In this document: positions 18,443 through 29,448 of the stretch, piece by piece | Layout of the letters: the number at the start of each line of letters is the position of its first letter | Numbering within the stretch: position 1 is the first letter of the stretch | DNA from: Candidatus Sericytochromatia bacterium | GTDB lineage: Bacteria; Cyanobacteriota; Sericytochromatia; UBA7694; JACMQJ01 | Direction: 5' to 3' | Assembly: GCA_026004035.1 (NCBI GenBank) | Contig: BPII01000014.1 | Location: 1 to 61,711 of the forward strand | Length of the DNA stretch: 61,711 nt | Made by a program: the position numbers and the translations under genes | The notes under the pieces: model-generated | Told to the model about the DNA's origin: nothing | The model's input: the letters and a program-made list of their open reading frames with translations, nothing else | Database searches by the model: none

Positions 18443-19351
18443 TTATTTCTTTTTTGTTAGATGTTCTTTTAAATCTATACCAGCTAATTCAAAAGCTTCT
18501 CTAACACTGTGATAATCAGCATCGCTTGCTTTTACATATCCGTCAAATTTATATAATTTTCTCACCATTTCTCTACCTTCTTTAGTATTTGTATATCTTA
18601 ATATTACATCAGCTAATTTATTAGCTTTTTCTTGACTCATATTGGAATTTACACATATATTGTCAGATGGTATTGGCTCGGTTATGGCTAAAACTTTTAT
18701 TTCCTTTACTTGTTCAGGTTTTAAATATCTAACCCAAGAACCATTTTTTTCCTTCTTTATCATCTGAAAAGGTTGCTCCTGCATCTACTTTTTTATTATA
18801 AACAGATAAAACAACTGAATCATGAGTTCCTGCAAATAAAACATTTACAAAATCAGTATCAGGATTTATTCCATTTTTTATCAAAAGCATCTTTGGAAAT
18901 ATATGAGAAGAAGTAGATATTGGATCTCCAAAAGCAAATCTTTTACCTTTTAAATCTTTCAAAGTATTGATATTACTATCTTTTCTTACTATTATTGCAC
19001 CCATAATAAAAAGGCTTTCCATTTCTTTGAGACTTTAATATAACCTTTATATATTAGCTTCTTTTTTCCCCATTACAATAAGACGCTGGTGGTAAAAAAA
19101 GCAGCATCTAATTTATTACTTCTAAAAGCTTCTATAATACCTGTATAATCTGATGCAATATATGGTTTTACTTCCATATTCATTCCTTTTGATATTACAT
19201 TTAATAATGGTGTAATATTTTTTATAAGTGCTTCTGAATTCTCAAAAGGAACAATACCAAACCTTAATACATTAGTTTCATTATCATTATTATTACAGGA
19301 TAATATAAATATTGTTAAAATCAATAAAAATATTTTTTTCATATTTTTCAA
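18443..19351 (-). pseudogene. PhnD-like phosphate/phosphonate-binding lipoprotein, multiply frameshifted
   Basis: Three overlapping frames carry one protein in order. 19351-19073 has a lipoprotein signal (KKIFLLILTIFILSC) and LRFGIVPFENSEALIKN to LDAAFF. 19022-18729 has GAIIVRKDSNINTLKDLKGK and RFAFGDPISTSSHIFPKMLL. 18784-18443 has EIKVLAITEPIPSDNICVN and SDADYHSVREAFELAGIDL. Around 19020-19095 the expected PASY and GKPFYYG text appears only in a third frame. At least three indels are therefore needed, and it cannot make a binding protein. No PhnC or PhnE transporter genes are adjacent. Confidence 0.9.
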
Positions 19352-19571
19352 ATAAATTAAAAATATATCATAAAAATTATAAATTTTACTTTAACTTAAA
19401 GAAAACTTTAATATAATAAAAAGAAAGTATATAATCCTATAAATAATTTTTAGAAATTTAATGCTAAATGATATATACCATTTAAAAAAAAACAATTATT
19501 TGTAATAAATAATTATTTAAAATTAGATTTTTTATATTTAATGCCAGAAGACTTTTTTAAGTTACTTGTAG

Positions 19572-21068
19572 GTGATATTGAAATTTTTCGCGATAGAATT
19601 AGATAATCCAATTTCAGTTGATTTGTTAATTTTTATATCATTTTTAGTAATGGTTAGTGGTAGATGTTTAACTTTTCAAATAAAAGATAATTTCGTTAAT
19701 ATTATAAATTATAAAAAAACAAAGAAAAAATTAAAGTTACCAGTAAAAAAGCTTTTATTTCAAAGTGAAATAGATTATTTAGATAGTTATGATAATCCTG
19801 AAATATGTATATTAACTTGCAATAGATATAGGCAATTAAAAAGATGTATAGATGCTTATTTAAGTAATTTAGCTTTATTTGGACATAATAATGTAAATAT
19901 AAATGTTTTTGATGATAGTAAGATAGAAGTTGGTAAAAATGTTGATTTATGTTCTAACAGAGGCATAAATATTTTTACTTTAGAAGATAAGTACATGTAT
20001 ATTAATAACTTAATAGAAAAAGTTTCTAATTATCCAGAATATATAATAAATTCAATAAATTATACATTTGGTAATTATAATATTGATACAAGTTTTGGAA
20101 GAAATAGAAACTTTATATCTTTTCTTATGAAAGAAAAATCTTATATTTCTTTAGATGATGATTCATTACCTTTTGTTTTAACTTATAAAAGTGAGCATGT
20201 AAAAGAAGGACTGAAAAATTTTATAAGAAAAGGTGAGAAAAATTTTAAATTTTTCAGATTATTTTTACCAAAAGATAGAGAAAAAATATTAATACCAGTA
20301 GATTTTTATTATAAGTTTAAATATTCAAATAAAGATGATTTTCAATATGTGAAATATTCTGGTAGAAATGATATGGAACTACTTTTAATGTTTTTTGAAC
20401 AACTAGGAATTGATTTAAATCATGGTGAAATATTGAAATATTTAAATGAACCAATGCCTATCATTGATAGAGACACTAGATTCTTTATGAAAGAAGTTAG
20501 AAGAGGTTACGACATGAGAGGGCTATGTATCTTTTATCCCAAAAATACTCATGATTTAAGAGTTACAACTTCTGAGAATTATAGAATAGAAGATTTAATA
20601 CTTGGAGTTAATTACCAACTTCAATCAAATAAAACTCCCTTAGAAGTAAATATAGCTCTATACCATGATAAAGATTTAAACTTTTATATAAATTTTGAAG
20701 ATATAATAAAAGAATTTAATGGTACTACTATATGTAATTTGTATTATAGTTTAGTAAAAGATTCAATTAATAAACTACAAAATACTGATATTGTAGAATA
20801 TTTATTTAACTTGTTTAAAAATTTTGAAGTAGATTTCTTTGATGATAAGAATACTAAAGAATTAAATTGCAATAGAAAAAGAATAATAAATTTATTTAAA
20901 AACTTATCAAAAGATTTTTTAGTTTTAAAATCTTTAATACCTAAAATAGAATATTTTTTTTCTTTATTTGATATTAATTACATAAATAAAGAAGCAAATA
21001 GAGTTATAAAAAATCTAGTAAATTCTATGTTTATGTGGAAGAAATTAAAAGAAATAAATTTTAAATGA
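19572..21068 (+). CDS. Glycosyltransferase-like protein (GT-A type N-terminus)
   Basis: 498 aa. After a short hydrophobic stretch (VDLLIFISFLVMVSG), residues about 73-215 resemble a GT-A fold. EICILTCNRYRQLKRCIDAYL matches the first strand and nucleotide-binding helix. FGRNRNFISFLMKEKSYISL ending in DDDS gives an acidic DxD-like metal site. The C-terminal half is not recognised. Start uncertain: GTG 19572 is weak; an ATG at 19541 opens MPEDFFKLLVGDIEIFRDRIR then stops in another frame, which could be the true N-terminus with an indel. Its stop overlaps the next start by 4 bp, linking it to the cyclase. Confidence 0.6.
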   Translation: MILKFFAIELDNPISVDLLIFISFLVMVSGRCLTFQIKDNFVNIINYKKTKKKLKLPVKKLLFQSEIDYLDSYDNPEICILTCNRYRQLKRCIDAYLSNLALFGHNNVNINVFDDSKIEVGKNVDLCSNRGINIFTLEDKYMYINNLIEKVSNYPEYIINSINYTFGNYNIDTSFGRNRNFISFLMKEKSYISLDDDSLPFVLTYKSEHVKEGLKNFIRKGEKNFKFFRLFLPKDREKILIPVDFYYKFKYSNKDDFQYVKYSGRNDMELLLMFFEQLGIDLNHGEILKYLNEPMPIIDRDTRFFMKEVRRGYDMRGLCIFYPKNTHDLRVTTSENYRIEDLILGVNYQLQSNKTPLEVNIALYHDKDLNFYINFEDIIKEFNGTTICNLYYSLVKDSINKLQNTDIVEYLFNLFKNFEVDFFDDKNTKELNCNRKRIINLFKNLSKDFLVLKSLIPKIEYFFSLFDINYINKEANRVIKNLVNSMFMWKKLKEINFK

Positions 21069-22588
21069 TAAATAAAATTGTAAAAATATTTTTATTATTA
21101 ATAATAATCTTTTCATTTTCTAATGAAGCTGAATTATTCTTATATGATTTTAGAATATATCTTTCATCATTAATAAAAAATAAAGTTTCAAATGAATTTA
21201 TCATAATAGAATGTAGTTATAACTATATAGGTAATAATATTGTTTTTATAAATACATTAAATAAACTAAAAAATGCAAAAGCTATTGTAATAGATTCAAC
21301 ACTAATTAAATATGATAAATATTTTTTAGAACTTTTAAGTATTATTAGAAAAAGAAATAATATTTTTCTTACAAAAGAATATATATATAAAGGTAAAAAT
21401 TTATATTTATTTTCTAATAATTATTTTGAGGATATCACAGGAGTTACTAATTATAATAATGTAGTTAGAGAATACAGAAATGTTTATTTTAACTTAATAG
21501 AGAATAAATTAGAATATTCAATTGAATTTATTATTTATAACAAATTCTATAAATCAAATAATTTTTTAGATTCATTCAAAATAAGATATATTTTAATGCC
21601 TAATATGATAAAAAAAATAAATATAGATGATTTAAATATCCAAAAAGTTAATAGTTTTGATAATAAAATAATATTTTTATCTTACAACAATAATTACGTT
21701 TTTTTCCCTTTTACTAAAAAAAAATTTTTACAATCTGAATTAATAATAAATAATATTATGTCTTTAGAAAATAAAGTTTTTATAAAGAGTATAAACCTTT
21801 ATTTGTATTTAATAATTATTATTATATTTATTTTTATTGGATATTTTGCTAGAAAACAATTAAATAGAATAGTTTTAATAAGTCTTATTTACATAATATT
21901 TAATGTATTATTGTTCTTATCTATAGATTTATATATAAATATAGTTTATACCTTAATTGCATTATTTTTATTTAAACTAATTACTCAAGATAGTTTAAAT
22001 ATAGATATAGTAAATAAGTTTAATTTTTCTCATAAGATAAAATTTAAGAATAAAGTATTAACAATATTATTTTGTGATATAGAGGATTTTACTTTAATAA
22101 CTGAAAAACTTTCTAATGAAAAATTACTTGAAATACTTAATGACTTTTTAAATTCAATGACAGAAATTATTATTAATAATAATGGACATATTGATAAATA
22201 CATAGGTGATGGCTTTATGGCCTTTTTTAATAATCCTATTGACTCAATAAATGCATCTATAAAAATGTATAATGAATTAGAATGCTTGCAAAAAAAATGG
22301 TTAGAATTAGGAATAAGGCCATTTCAAATGCGCATAGGTATTTCAACAGGTGAAGTAACATTAGCAAATATAGGACATAAAAGTAAAATACAATCTACAG
22401 TAATAGGTGATACAGTTAATTTAGCTTCAAGACTTGAAAAATTAAATAAAAATTACAATACATATATTTTAATCTCTAAAAGTACTTATGAAAATATAAA
22501 AGATTTTTTTAAAACGAAGTTTGTTGGAACAATAAGTATAAAAGGAAAAAGTGAAAAAATAGATATTTATGAGGTAAAAATAGAATAG
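21065..22588 (+). CDS. CHASE2-type adenylate/guanylate cyclase (class III)
   Basis: 507 aa. A signal anchor is followed by a reduced CHASE2-like sensor (LFLYDFRIYLSSLI) outside the membrane. Three membrane helices at about 240-315 lead to a class III catalytic domain at about 330-505. Metal aspartates lie in LFCDIEDFTLI and YIGDGFMAFFNN. The GEVTLANIGHKSKIQ segment and VIGDTVNLASRLE, including the N-x-x-x-R transition-state motif, are intact. It should make cAMP or cGMP in response to an envelope signal. A CRP/FNR-family protein at 43251 could be the receiver, but no link is shown. Confidence 0.92.
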   Translation: MINKIVKIFLLLIIIFSFSNEAELFLYDFRIYLSSLIKNKVSNEFIIIECSYNYIGNNIVFINTLNKLKNAKAIVIDSTLIKYDKYFLELLSIIRKRNNIFLTKEYIYKGKNLYLFSNNYFEDITGVTNYNNVVREYRNVYFNLIENKLEYSIEFIIYNKFYKSNNFLDSFKIRYILMPNMIKKINIDDLNIQKVNSFDNKIIFLSYNNNYVFFPFTKKKFLQSELIINNIMSLENKVFIKSINLYLYLIIIIIFIFIGYFARKQLNRIVLISLIYIIFNVLLFLSIDLYINIVYTLIALFLFKLITQDSLNIDIVNKFNFSHKIKFKNKVLTILFCDIEDFTLITEKLSNEKLLEILNDFLNSMTEIIINNNGHIDKYIGDGFMAFFNNPIDSINASIKMYNELECLQKKWLELGIRPFQMRIGISTGEVTLANIGHKSKIQSTVIGDTVNLASRLEKLNKNYNTYILISKSTYENIKDFFKTKFVGTISIKGKSEKIDIYEVKIE

Positions 22589-22669
22589 TTTATTTTTAAA
22601 GTAATTTTTAAATTCAAAATTTTAATTAAAAAAATATTTTATAATTTATATGTTATTTAGGAATTTGTT

Positions 22670-25225
22670 ATGAAACAAGATTTGAATTATCAACATGGAA
22701 AAATACAAGATGTTGATATACAAGAAGAGATGAAACAATCTTTTCTTGATTATGCTATGTCAGTTATAGTATCAAGAGCTTTACCTGATGTAAGAGATGG
22801 ACTTAAGCCTGTACATAGAAGAATATTATATTCTATGTACGAACTTAATATGTTTCCAGATAAACCTTTTAAGAAATCGGCTCGTATTGTAGGGGAAGTA
22901 TTAGGTAAATTTCATCCTCATGGTGATTCTGCTGTTTATGAAGCAATGGTTAGATTAGCTCAAGATTTTTCTACAAGATATTTACTTGTAGATGGACAAG
23001 GTAATTTTGGTTCTATAGATGATGATCCACCAGCTGCTATGAGATATACAGAAGCTAGATTATCAAAAATAGCAGTTGAAATGTTAAATGATTTAGAATT
23101 TAATACTGTTGATTGGATGCCAAATTTTGATGGCACACTTGAAGAACCAAAAGTTTTACCTTCAGGAATACCAAATTTACTAATAAATGGTGTTACTGGT
23201 ATAGCTGTTGGTATGGCTACAAGTATTCCTCCACACAATTTACAAGAAGTAATACAAGCATTGAATTACTTAATAGATAATCCAAATTGTTATGTCGAAG
23301 ATTTACTAAATTTTATAAAAGGTCCAGATTTTCCAACAGGTGGCATAGTTTTAGGAAAAAAAAGCTTAAAAGAAGCATATATAAATGGTAAAGGAAGCAT
23401 TACTGTAAGAGGAGTTACAAATTTAGAGGAAAATAAAAAAGGAAAAACTAGTATTGTTGTTTCTGAAATACCTTATCAAGTTAGTAAAAGAAGATTAATA
23501 GAGCAAATAGCTGAACTTGTGAAAGATAAAAAGTTAGATGGAATAGCTGATTTAAGAGATGAATCAGATAAAGAAGGAATGAGAATAGTAATAGAATTAA
23601 AAAGAGATGCAATACCTCAAGTTGTTCTTAATAACCTTTATAAAAATACCTTATTACAAACTAACTTTAGTGTAAACTTATTAGCACTAGTTGATAAACA
23701 ACCTAAAGTATTAAATTTAAAAGAAATATTGGAATTATATTTAAAACATAGATTTGAAGTTATTACTAGAAGAACAAAATTTTTATTAAATAAAGCTGAA
23801 GCTAGAGAACATATAGTACAGGGCTTGCTTGTAGTTCAAAATAATATAGATGATGTAATAAATATAATAAAACTGTCAAGCAATCCACAAGAAGCACAAG
23901 AAAAGTTAATTATTAAATATGGATTATCACAAGATCAAACAAATGCAATATTAGAAATGCAATTAAGACGATTAACTTCGCTAGAAAAGAATAAATTAGA
24001 AAATGAACATTTAGAACTAATATCAAAAATAAATGATTATAGAGACATATTAAATAGGAGTGAAAGAATTTATTCAATAATGAAGAATGAATTTGCTGTT
24101 ATATTAGAAAAATATTCAGACAAAAGAAGAACTAAATTTATAGCTGATACAGGAGAGTTAAAAGATATTGATTTAATACCTGATGAACCAATGGCTATAT
24201 TTATGACAAATCAAGGATATATAAAAAGAGTCTCACTTGAAGAATTTACAAATCAACAAAGAGGAGGTAGAGGAAAAGGAGGACTTACAACAAGAGAAGA
24301 TGATTTTGTTAAACATTTTTTTGTAAGTTCTAATCACTCATACATTCTATTTTTCACAAAAAAAGGATTAGTCTATCAAATTAATGTTTATGATTTACCT
24401 GAATCAAGTAGACAAGCAAAAGGAGTAAATATTGCTACTTTAATTAACATATCATCTGAAGATGAAATAACTGCTGTAATACCTGTTAATGAGTTTGCGG
24501 AAAATAATTATTTAGTAATGCTTACAAGAAATGGAATAATTAAGAAAACTGATTTATTATCATATAGCAATATTCGTTCTAGTGGTATTATAGCTATTAA
24601 TCTTGATGAAAATGATGAACTTAAATGGGTAGCTCAAACAGATGGTAAATGTAATATAATAATTGGAACTAAAAATGGTTATGCTTTAAGATTTTCAGAA
24701 GAAGATTTAAGACCATTAGGAAGAAATACCAGAGGTGTTAAAGCTATTACTTTGAGAGAAAATGATAGTATAGTAAGTTTTGATGTTGTTTCAAATGATT
24801 TAATACCAAAACTTGAAGATAATGAAGATGATGAAGATGAAAATGAAAATAACCAAGAGATAGAAGATAGCTCACCAAAATTATTAACTGTAACTACTGA
24901 TGGATATGGAAAAAGAACTCCTATATGGAAATATAGACTACAATCAAGAGGTGGTTTAGGTATAAAAAATATAAAATTAAAAAGTGATAATTCAAATAAA
25001 GTTTCTTCTGTTTTATTTGTTCAAGATAATGATGAAATAATGATAGTTACGTTAAAAGGTATTGTAATTAGACAAAAAGTTTCAGATATTAGTGTTACAA
25101 ATAGAGTAACAAAAGGTGTAAAGCTACAAAGATTAGATGAAGATGATGAAGTTCTAAATGTTCAGTTAGTAGTTAATCCTGATGAAAAAGAAAATAGTAA
25201 TCAAAACTTAGTTTTAGAAGAATAG
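22670..25225 (+). CDS. gyrA: DNA gyrase subunit A
   Basis: 851 aa. It breaks and rejoins DNA in the GyrA2B2 complex to introduce negative supercoils. N-terminal motifs [24 protein letters not shown] and [20 protein letters not shown] are seen. The catalytic Tyr is in MRYTEARL. The quinolone-determining positions carry Ser and an acidic residue (GDSAVYE), so no classical resistance change is visible. The C-terminal pinwheel begins with the GyrA box QRGGRGKGG, which separates it from ParC. An acidic insert ([18 protein letters not shown]) sits in a pinwheel loop near residue 720. gyrB is not adjacent. Confidence 0.97.
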   Translation: MKQDLNYQHGKIQDVDIQEEMKQSFLDYAMSVIVSRALPDVRDGLKPVHRRILYSMYELNMFPDKPFKKSARIVGEVLGKFHPHGDSAVYEAMVRLAQDFSTRYLLVDGQGNFGSIDDDPPAAMRYTEARLSKIAVEMLNDLEFNTVDWMPNFDGTLEEPKVLPSGIPNLLINGVTGIAVGMATSIPPHNLQEVIQALNYLIDNPNCYVEDLLNFIKGPDFPTGGIVLGKKSLKEAYINGKGSITVRGVTNLEENKKGKTSIVVSEIPYQVSKRRLIEQIAELVKDKKLDGIADLRDESDKEGMRIVIELKRDAIPQVVLNNLYKNTLLQTNFSVNLLALVDKQPKVLNLKEILELYLKHRFEVITRRTKFLLNKAEAREHIVQGLLVVQNNIDDVINIIKLSSNPQEAQEKLIIKYGLSQDQTNAILEMQLRRLTSLEKNKLENEHLELISKINDYRDILNRSERIYSIMKNEFAVILEKYSDKRRTKFIADTGELKDIDLIPDEPMAIFMTNQGYIKRVSLEEFTNQQRGGRGKGGLTTREDDFVKHFFVSSNHSYILFFTKKGLVYQINVYDLPESSRQAKGVNIATLINISSEDEITAVIPVNEFAENNYLVMLTRNGIIKKTDLLSYSNIRSSGIIAINLDENDELKWVAQTDGKCNIIIGTKNGYALRFSEEDLRPLGRNTRGVKAITLRENDSIVSFDVVSNDLIPKLEDNEDDEDENENNQEIEDSSPKLLTVTTDGYGKRTPIWKYRLQSRGGLGIKNIKLKSDNSNKVSSVLFVQDNDEIMIVTLKGIVIRQKVSDISVTNRVTKGVKLQRLDEDDEVLNVQLVVNPDEKENSNQNLVLEE

Positions 25226-25236
25226 AGAAAAATATT

Positions 25237-26619
25237 ATGAGAAAAAAAATTATAAAAGATGCTCATGTTGCTGTATTTAAAAATAATAAATTTGAATTAC
25301 TAAACAATTTTTCAATACTTATAAATAATAACCTAATAGAAAAAATAGATAAGTTTGAAAATCTAGACTCAAATAATGCTTATATAATAAATGCTAAAGA
25401 TAAAATAGCAATACCTGGTTTGATAAATACACATCATCATTTATCACAATCATTAACTAGAGGTATGATAAATGTTCAAAATTCTAAATTATTTGATTGG
25501 CTAGTTAATCTATATAAAGTCTGGAAAAACTTATCTTATGAAGCTTTATATATATCTTCTTTGGTAAGTTTAACTGAAATGGCTGTTTATGGCTGCACTA
25601 CATCAACAGATATGTGTTATTTATTTCCCCAAAATTCAGATGCTAAATTAGATGCTGTTATACAAGCAGCTCAAGAATTAGGAATAAGATTTCATGCTGG
25701 TAGAGGTAGTATGTCTTTAGGTGAAAGTAAAGGAGGCTTACCACCTGATATAAACACTCAAGATGAAAAAACTATAATAAAAGATTGCTTAAGAGTCATA
25801 GAAAGTTATCATGATAAAAGAAAATTTTCAATGTTGAGAATAGATCTAGCACCATGTGCTCCCTTTTCTGTATCAAAAGACTTAATGCTAGAAATAAGGA
25901 ATATAGCTAAAGATAATAATTTATTATGTCATACTCATTTAGCTGAAACTTTAGATGAAGAAGTTTATTGTTTAGAGAAATATAATTGTCGTCCTGTAAA
26001 ATTTTTGCAAGATTTAAATTGGTTAGGTAATGATGTATATCTTGCTCATTGTGTTCATTTAAATCAAGATGAAATCAAACTTTTTGCAAAAACTAATACA
26101 TCAGTTGCACATTGTCCTAGTTCTAATATGAGATTAGGTTCTGGAATACCTCCTATAATAGAAATGTTAAATGAAAATGTTAATGTAGCTATAGGTGTTG
26201 ATGGAAGTTCTAGTAATGATAGCGGTAATATATTAAACGAAGTTAAAATGGCTATGTATTTACAAAGAGTAAAGCATGGTGCAAGTTGTATGAATGTTTC
26301 AGATGCTCTTAAATTAGGAACTATCAACGGAGCAAAATTACTAAATAGAAGCGATGAATTAGGCAACATAGAGGAAGGTAAGGCAGCTGATATATCTATT
26401 TTTAATCTTAAAACATTAGAACATGCAGGTGCTTATTCTCAAGATCCATTAGGAGCATTAGTTTTATGTAATCCTAACAGAGCTGATACAGTTATAGTTA
26501 ATGGTGAAATTATTGTCGATAATAAAATACCTGTAAAGGTAGATATAGAAAAAATATCGCATAAACTTAATGAAATAGTTAAAGATAAATTTATGCCTGA
26601 TTTAAGTAATATTACTTAA
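25237..26619 (+). CDS. Amidohydrolase, 8-oxoguanine deaminase-like
   Basis: 460 aa TIM-barrel deaminase of the ATZ/TRZ group. Metal ligands: HHH in LINTHHHLSQS near residue 66, H in CHTHLAET near 232, H in YLAHCVHL near 268, and D in IGVDGSSSND near 322. The GSMSLGESKGGLPPD segment is a strong marker for bacterial 8-oxoguanine/isocytosine deaminases, which hydrolyse the amino group of oxidised guanine to give urate. It lies 11 bp after gyrA and just before the histidine kinase. Close relatives act on other N-heterocycles, so substrate is likely but not proved. Confidence 0.85.
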   Translation: MRKKIIKDAHVAVFKNNKFELLNNFSILINNNLIEKIDKFENLDSNNAYIINAKDKIAIPGLINTHHHLSQSLTRGMINVQNSKLFDWLVNLYKVWKNLSYEALYISSLVSLTEMAVYGCTTSTDMCYLFPQNSDAKLDAVIQAAQELGIRFHAGRGSMSLGESKGGLPPDINTQDEKTIIKDCLRVIESYHDKRKFSMLRIDLAPCAPFSVSKDLMLEIRNIAKDNNLLCHTHLAETLDEEVYCLEKYNCRPVKFLQDLNWLGNDVYLAHCVHLNQDEIKLFAKTNTSVAHCPSSNMRLGSGIPPIIEMLNENVNVAIGVDGSSSNDSGNILNEVKMAMYLQRVKHGASCMNVSDALKLGTINGAKLLNRSDELGNIEEGKAADISIFNLKTLEHAGAYSQDPLGALVLCNPNRADTVIVNGEIIVDNKIPVKVDIEKISHKLNEIVKDKFMPDLSNIT

Positions 26620-26624
26620 ATTCA

Positions 26625-28055
26625 ATGTTTTTAGATTTTATACTAAGTATAAAAGATAATATAAATCACAATGTTTATATAACAGACGATATTATACTAA
26701 GAACTATAAAAAATAGTATTCAATTTTTATCAGAATTTATACCAGCTGATATACATATTTATAAAATTTGTGGTGATTTAGTAACTTGCATAGGTGAAGC
26801 AAAGTCTTCAATATATCCTTCATTTTATAGAAGAAGCCATATAGATTTAACTTTTAATGTAAGTCAAAATTCTATTTTAAAAAAAACATTGGATGAAAAA
26901 AAAAATGTCAAAGGTTATCAAGGTGAAATATATAACAATTTTCCACTATATCAATACTCTTATCCAATACTAAACTCTAACTCTAACATAATAGGTATTC
27001 TATTAATAGAAAGAAGTATATTCGAAACTAAAAAATGGCTTTTAAGAAAGTGGTTTTATGATGAATTAGTTGAATATCTTATTAGCACTATTATAAAAAA
27101 AGGACTATATGAAATAAATTATTTACCAAACTTTTACCCTTCCGATGCTATTATTATAATAAACAATGAAGGAATAATAAATTATTCAAATAATAATGCT
27201 ATAAATATATTTTCTCACTTAGGATTAGAAATTCCATTAGAAGGAAATAGAATACAGACTATTATTAATTTTGATAAATATAATATAATTAATCAAGAAG
27301 TAAATCACTTATTTTACAAACAAGAGCTAATAATAGGCAATAATAACATAGAAATAAATTACATTATTGTAGAAACTTACATTATTTTATTAATAAAAAA
27401 TTTAACAGAAATAAGAAAAAAAGAAAAAGAAATAAAAGTTAAATCTGTTATAATTAATGAAATTAATCATAGAGTTAAGAATAATTTACAATCAATAACA
27501 TCTTTACTAAGATTGCAAAAAAGAAGAATTGATAATCCAGAAATAAAAAGTATTATAAATGATATTATTAATCGTATTAATAGTATATCAATAGTTCATG
27601 AGTATTTATCATATAGTGATATTGATGCCGTAGATATATCAGAAGTTATAAAAAAAATAGCTGAAGAAATTATTAATAGTTACTCTTTTCTAAACAAGAT
27701 TATAAAGCTTGAATTTAATTTTGATGATAAATTAATTATTTCATCTCATAAAGCTGTATCTATTGCATTAGTTGTGAATGAGATAATAATCAATTCTTTA
27801 AAACATGCATTTGAAGATATAAATGAATGTATAATATTTATAGAGTTTAAAATTTTAAATAATAAATTTATACTGAATATAACTGATAATGGAAAAGGTT
27901 TCCCAGAAAATTTTGACATAAAAAAGAATTCTAATTTAGGTTGGAATATCATAGATATAATAATAAAAGATGACTTAAAAGGTGAGTACTCTATTTATAA
28001 AAATACAATATCAATAGCCATTAATTTAGATGATTTGGTGCCAAATATAATTTAG
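26625..28055 (+). CDS. Soluble sensor histidine kinase (HisKA_2 type, PdtaS-like)
   Basis: 476 aa without membrane helices. Residues about 1-150 resemble the GAF-like histidine-kinase N domain found in PdtaS. A PAS-like region lies at about 170-265 (DAIIIINNEGIINYSNNNAI). Next come the dimerisation helix INEINHRVKNNLQSITSLLR with the phospho-His near residue 286, and an HATPase with VVNEIIINSLKHAF (N box) and ITDNGKGFPENF (G1). This class usually signals to ANTAR RNA-binding regulators; no partner is adjacent. It starts 5 bp after the amidohydrolase. Confidence 0.9.
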   Translation: MFLDFILSIKDNINHNVYITDDIILRTIKNSIQFLSEFIPADIHIYKICGDLVTCIGEAKSSIYPSFYRRSHIDLTFNVSQNSILKKTLDEKKNVKGYQGEIYNNFPLYQYSYPILNSNSNIIGILLIERSIFETKKWLLRKWFYDELVEYLISTIIKKGLYEINYLPNFYPSDAIIIINNEGIINYSNNNAINIFSHLGLEIPLEGNRIQTIINFDKYNIINQEVNHLFYKQELIIGNNNIEINYIIVETYIILLIKNLTEIRKKEKEIKVKSVIINEINHRVKNNLQSITSLLRLQKRRIDNPEIKSIINDIINRINSISIVHEYLSYSDIDAVDISEVIKKIAEEIINSYSFLNKIIKLEFNFDDKLIISSHKAVSIALVVNEIIINSLKHAFEDINECIIFIEFKILNNKFILNITDNGKGFPENFDIKKNSNLGWNIIDIIIKDDLKGEYSIYKNTISIAINLDDLVPNII

Positions 28056-28294
28056 ATGTAATAGCTTCTAATTAATCTATAAATTTAATGAACTTTGGAT
28101 TTTAAATAAATTTTGTTTTTTATTTTGTTAAGAGTATCTTAAATAAAATTTATTTTTAGTAACAAATAAATAAAATCTTTTATTTTTAAGGTAATAGAAA
28201 TTATTCTTAATAAGAAAATTAATTTCTTAATTTTATATTTGTTATATAATTAATTAAATCTTAATTTTTTTATAAAAAAATGACGACTTGATTG

Positions 28295-28322
28295 TATAAT
28301 GTTAAACTCTTTAATTAGAGTT
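28295..28322 (+). promoter_or_regulatory. Likely promoter/operator of the nuo cluster
   Basis: TATAAT (28295-28300) is followed by a perfect inverted repeat AACTCT-TTAATT-AGAGTT (28305-28322) covering the expected start of transcription, and then nuoD at 28339. No good -35 hexamer is seen 17 bp upstream, which suggests activator dependence. The rest of the 28056-28294 gap is A/T-rich, with one long-loop 11-bp inverted repeat (28104-28114/28145-28155) of unclear meaning. Confidence 0.45.
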
Positions 28323-28338
28323 AGTTTTAAGGTGAATT

Positions 28339-29448
28339 ATGACTGTAGAGTTTAAAACTGAAGAAATGGTTATAAACATGGGTCCACATCACCCAAGTAC
28401 CCATGGAGTTTTAAGGTTAATAGTAACTTTGGATGGTGAGATAATAAAAAAAGTTGAGCCTGTAATAGGTTATTTACATCGTTCTATTGAAAGATTAGCA
28501 CAAGATAGAAATTACTTTCAATATTTACCTGTTGTTGATAGAGTTGATTATATATCGATAATAGCTGCTGAATGGCCTTTAGTTTTAGCAGTTGAAAAAA
28601 TAGGTGGTATAGAAGTTCCTGAAAGAGCCGAATATATAAGAGTAATAACAGCTGAATTAACAAGAATAATGAGTCATCTATTTTACTTAGGAACATTTTT
28701 ATTAGATTTGGGAGCTACAACTGTAATAATGTATGCACTTAGAGAAAGAGAAAAGATAATTGACTTAATGGAAGAACTTACAGGACAAAGAATGATGTTT
28801 AATTACTTTAGATATGGTGGTGTTAATGCTGATGTTCCTGAAGGGTGGCTTAGTAAAGTAGATGAGTTTTGTGATTACTTTGTTAAAATGATAGATGAGT
28901 ATGAAATACTAATAAATAAAAATCCAATATTTCTCTCAAGAGTAGAAAATATTGGAATAATACCAAAAGAAATGATTGTTGAATATGGAGCTTGTGGTCC
29001 TATAATGAGGGCATCAGGTATAAAATATGATGTAAGAAGAGATGATCCTTATTCAATATATGACAGATTTGATTTTGATATACCTGTAGGTAGAAAAGGT
29101 GATACATTAGATAGATACTTAGTTAGAATGCAAGAAATGAGAGAATCTGTAAAAATTATTAAACAAGCAGTTAAGCAAATACCTTCAGGTCCCTGTTTAA
29201 AAAAGAAATTAGCTTTTAGTTTTAAAATACCAGCTGGTGAAGCTTATTGTCAAGTAGAAGCACCAAGAGGTAATATGGGTGTTTATTTAATAAGTAATGG
29301 AACCAATATTCCAGCAAGAGTTAAATATAGAACCCCATCTTATGCTAATATGCAAATATTACCTGAAGTTTTAAAAGGAACATTTTTATCAGATATAATG
29401 GCAATTTTTGGAAGTTTTGATGTTATATTACCAGAGGTTGATAGATGA
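28339..29448 (+). CDS. nuoD: NADH-quinone oxidoreductase subunit D
   Basis: 369 aa, the 49-kDa subunit forming the quinone pocket with NuoB in the peripheral arm of complex I. The family start NMGPHHPSTHGVLRL is intact, with the quinone-site His, followed by GYLHRSIERLAQ and RVDYIS. The C-terminus CQVEAPRGNMGVYLISNGTN and DIMAIFGSFDVILPEVDR is complete. It is the first gene of an eight-gene cluster D-H-I-J-K-L-M-N. A, B, C and the NADH module E, F, G are not upstream, where a histidine kinase lies instead. Confidence 0.97.
   Translation: MTVEFKTEEMVINMGPHHPSTHGVLRLIVTLDGEIIKKVEPVIGYLHRSIERLAQDRNYFQYLPVVDRVDYISIIAAEWPLVLAVEKIGGIEVPERAEYIRVITAELTRIMSHLFYLGTFLLDLGATTVIMYALREREKIIDLMEELTGQRMMFNYFRYGGVNADVPEGWLSKVDEFCDYFVKMIDEYEILINKNPIFLSRVENIGIIPKEMIVEYGACGPIMRASGIKYDVRRDDPYSIYDRFDFDIPVGRKGDTLDRYLVRMQEMRESVKIIKQAVKQIPSGPCLKKKLAFSFKIPAGEAYCQVEAPRGNMGVYLISNGTNIPARVKYRTPSYANMQILPEVLKGTFLSDIMAIFGSFDVILPEVDR

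Noticed and set aside
22670..25225. gyrA as parC
   Set aside because: The intact GyrA box QRGGRGKGG marks gyrase.
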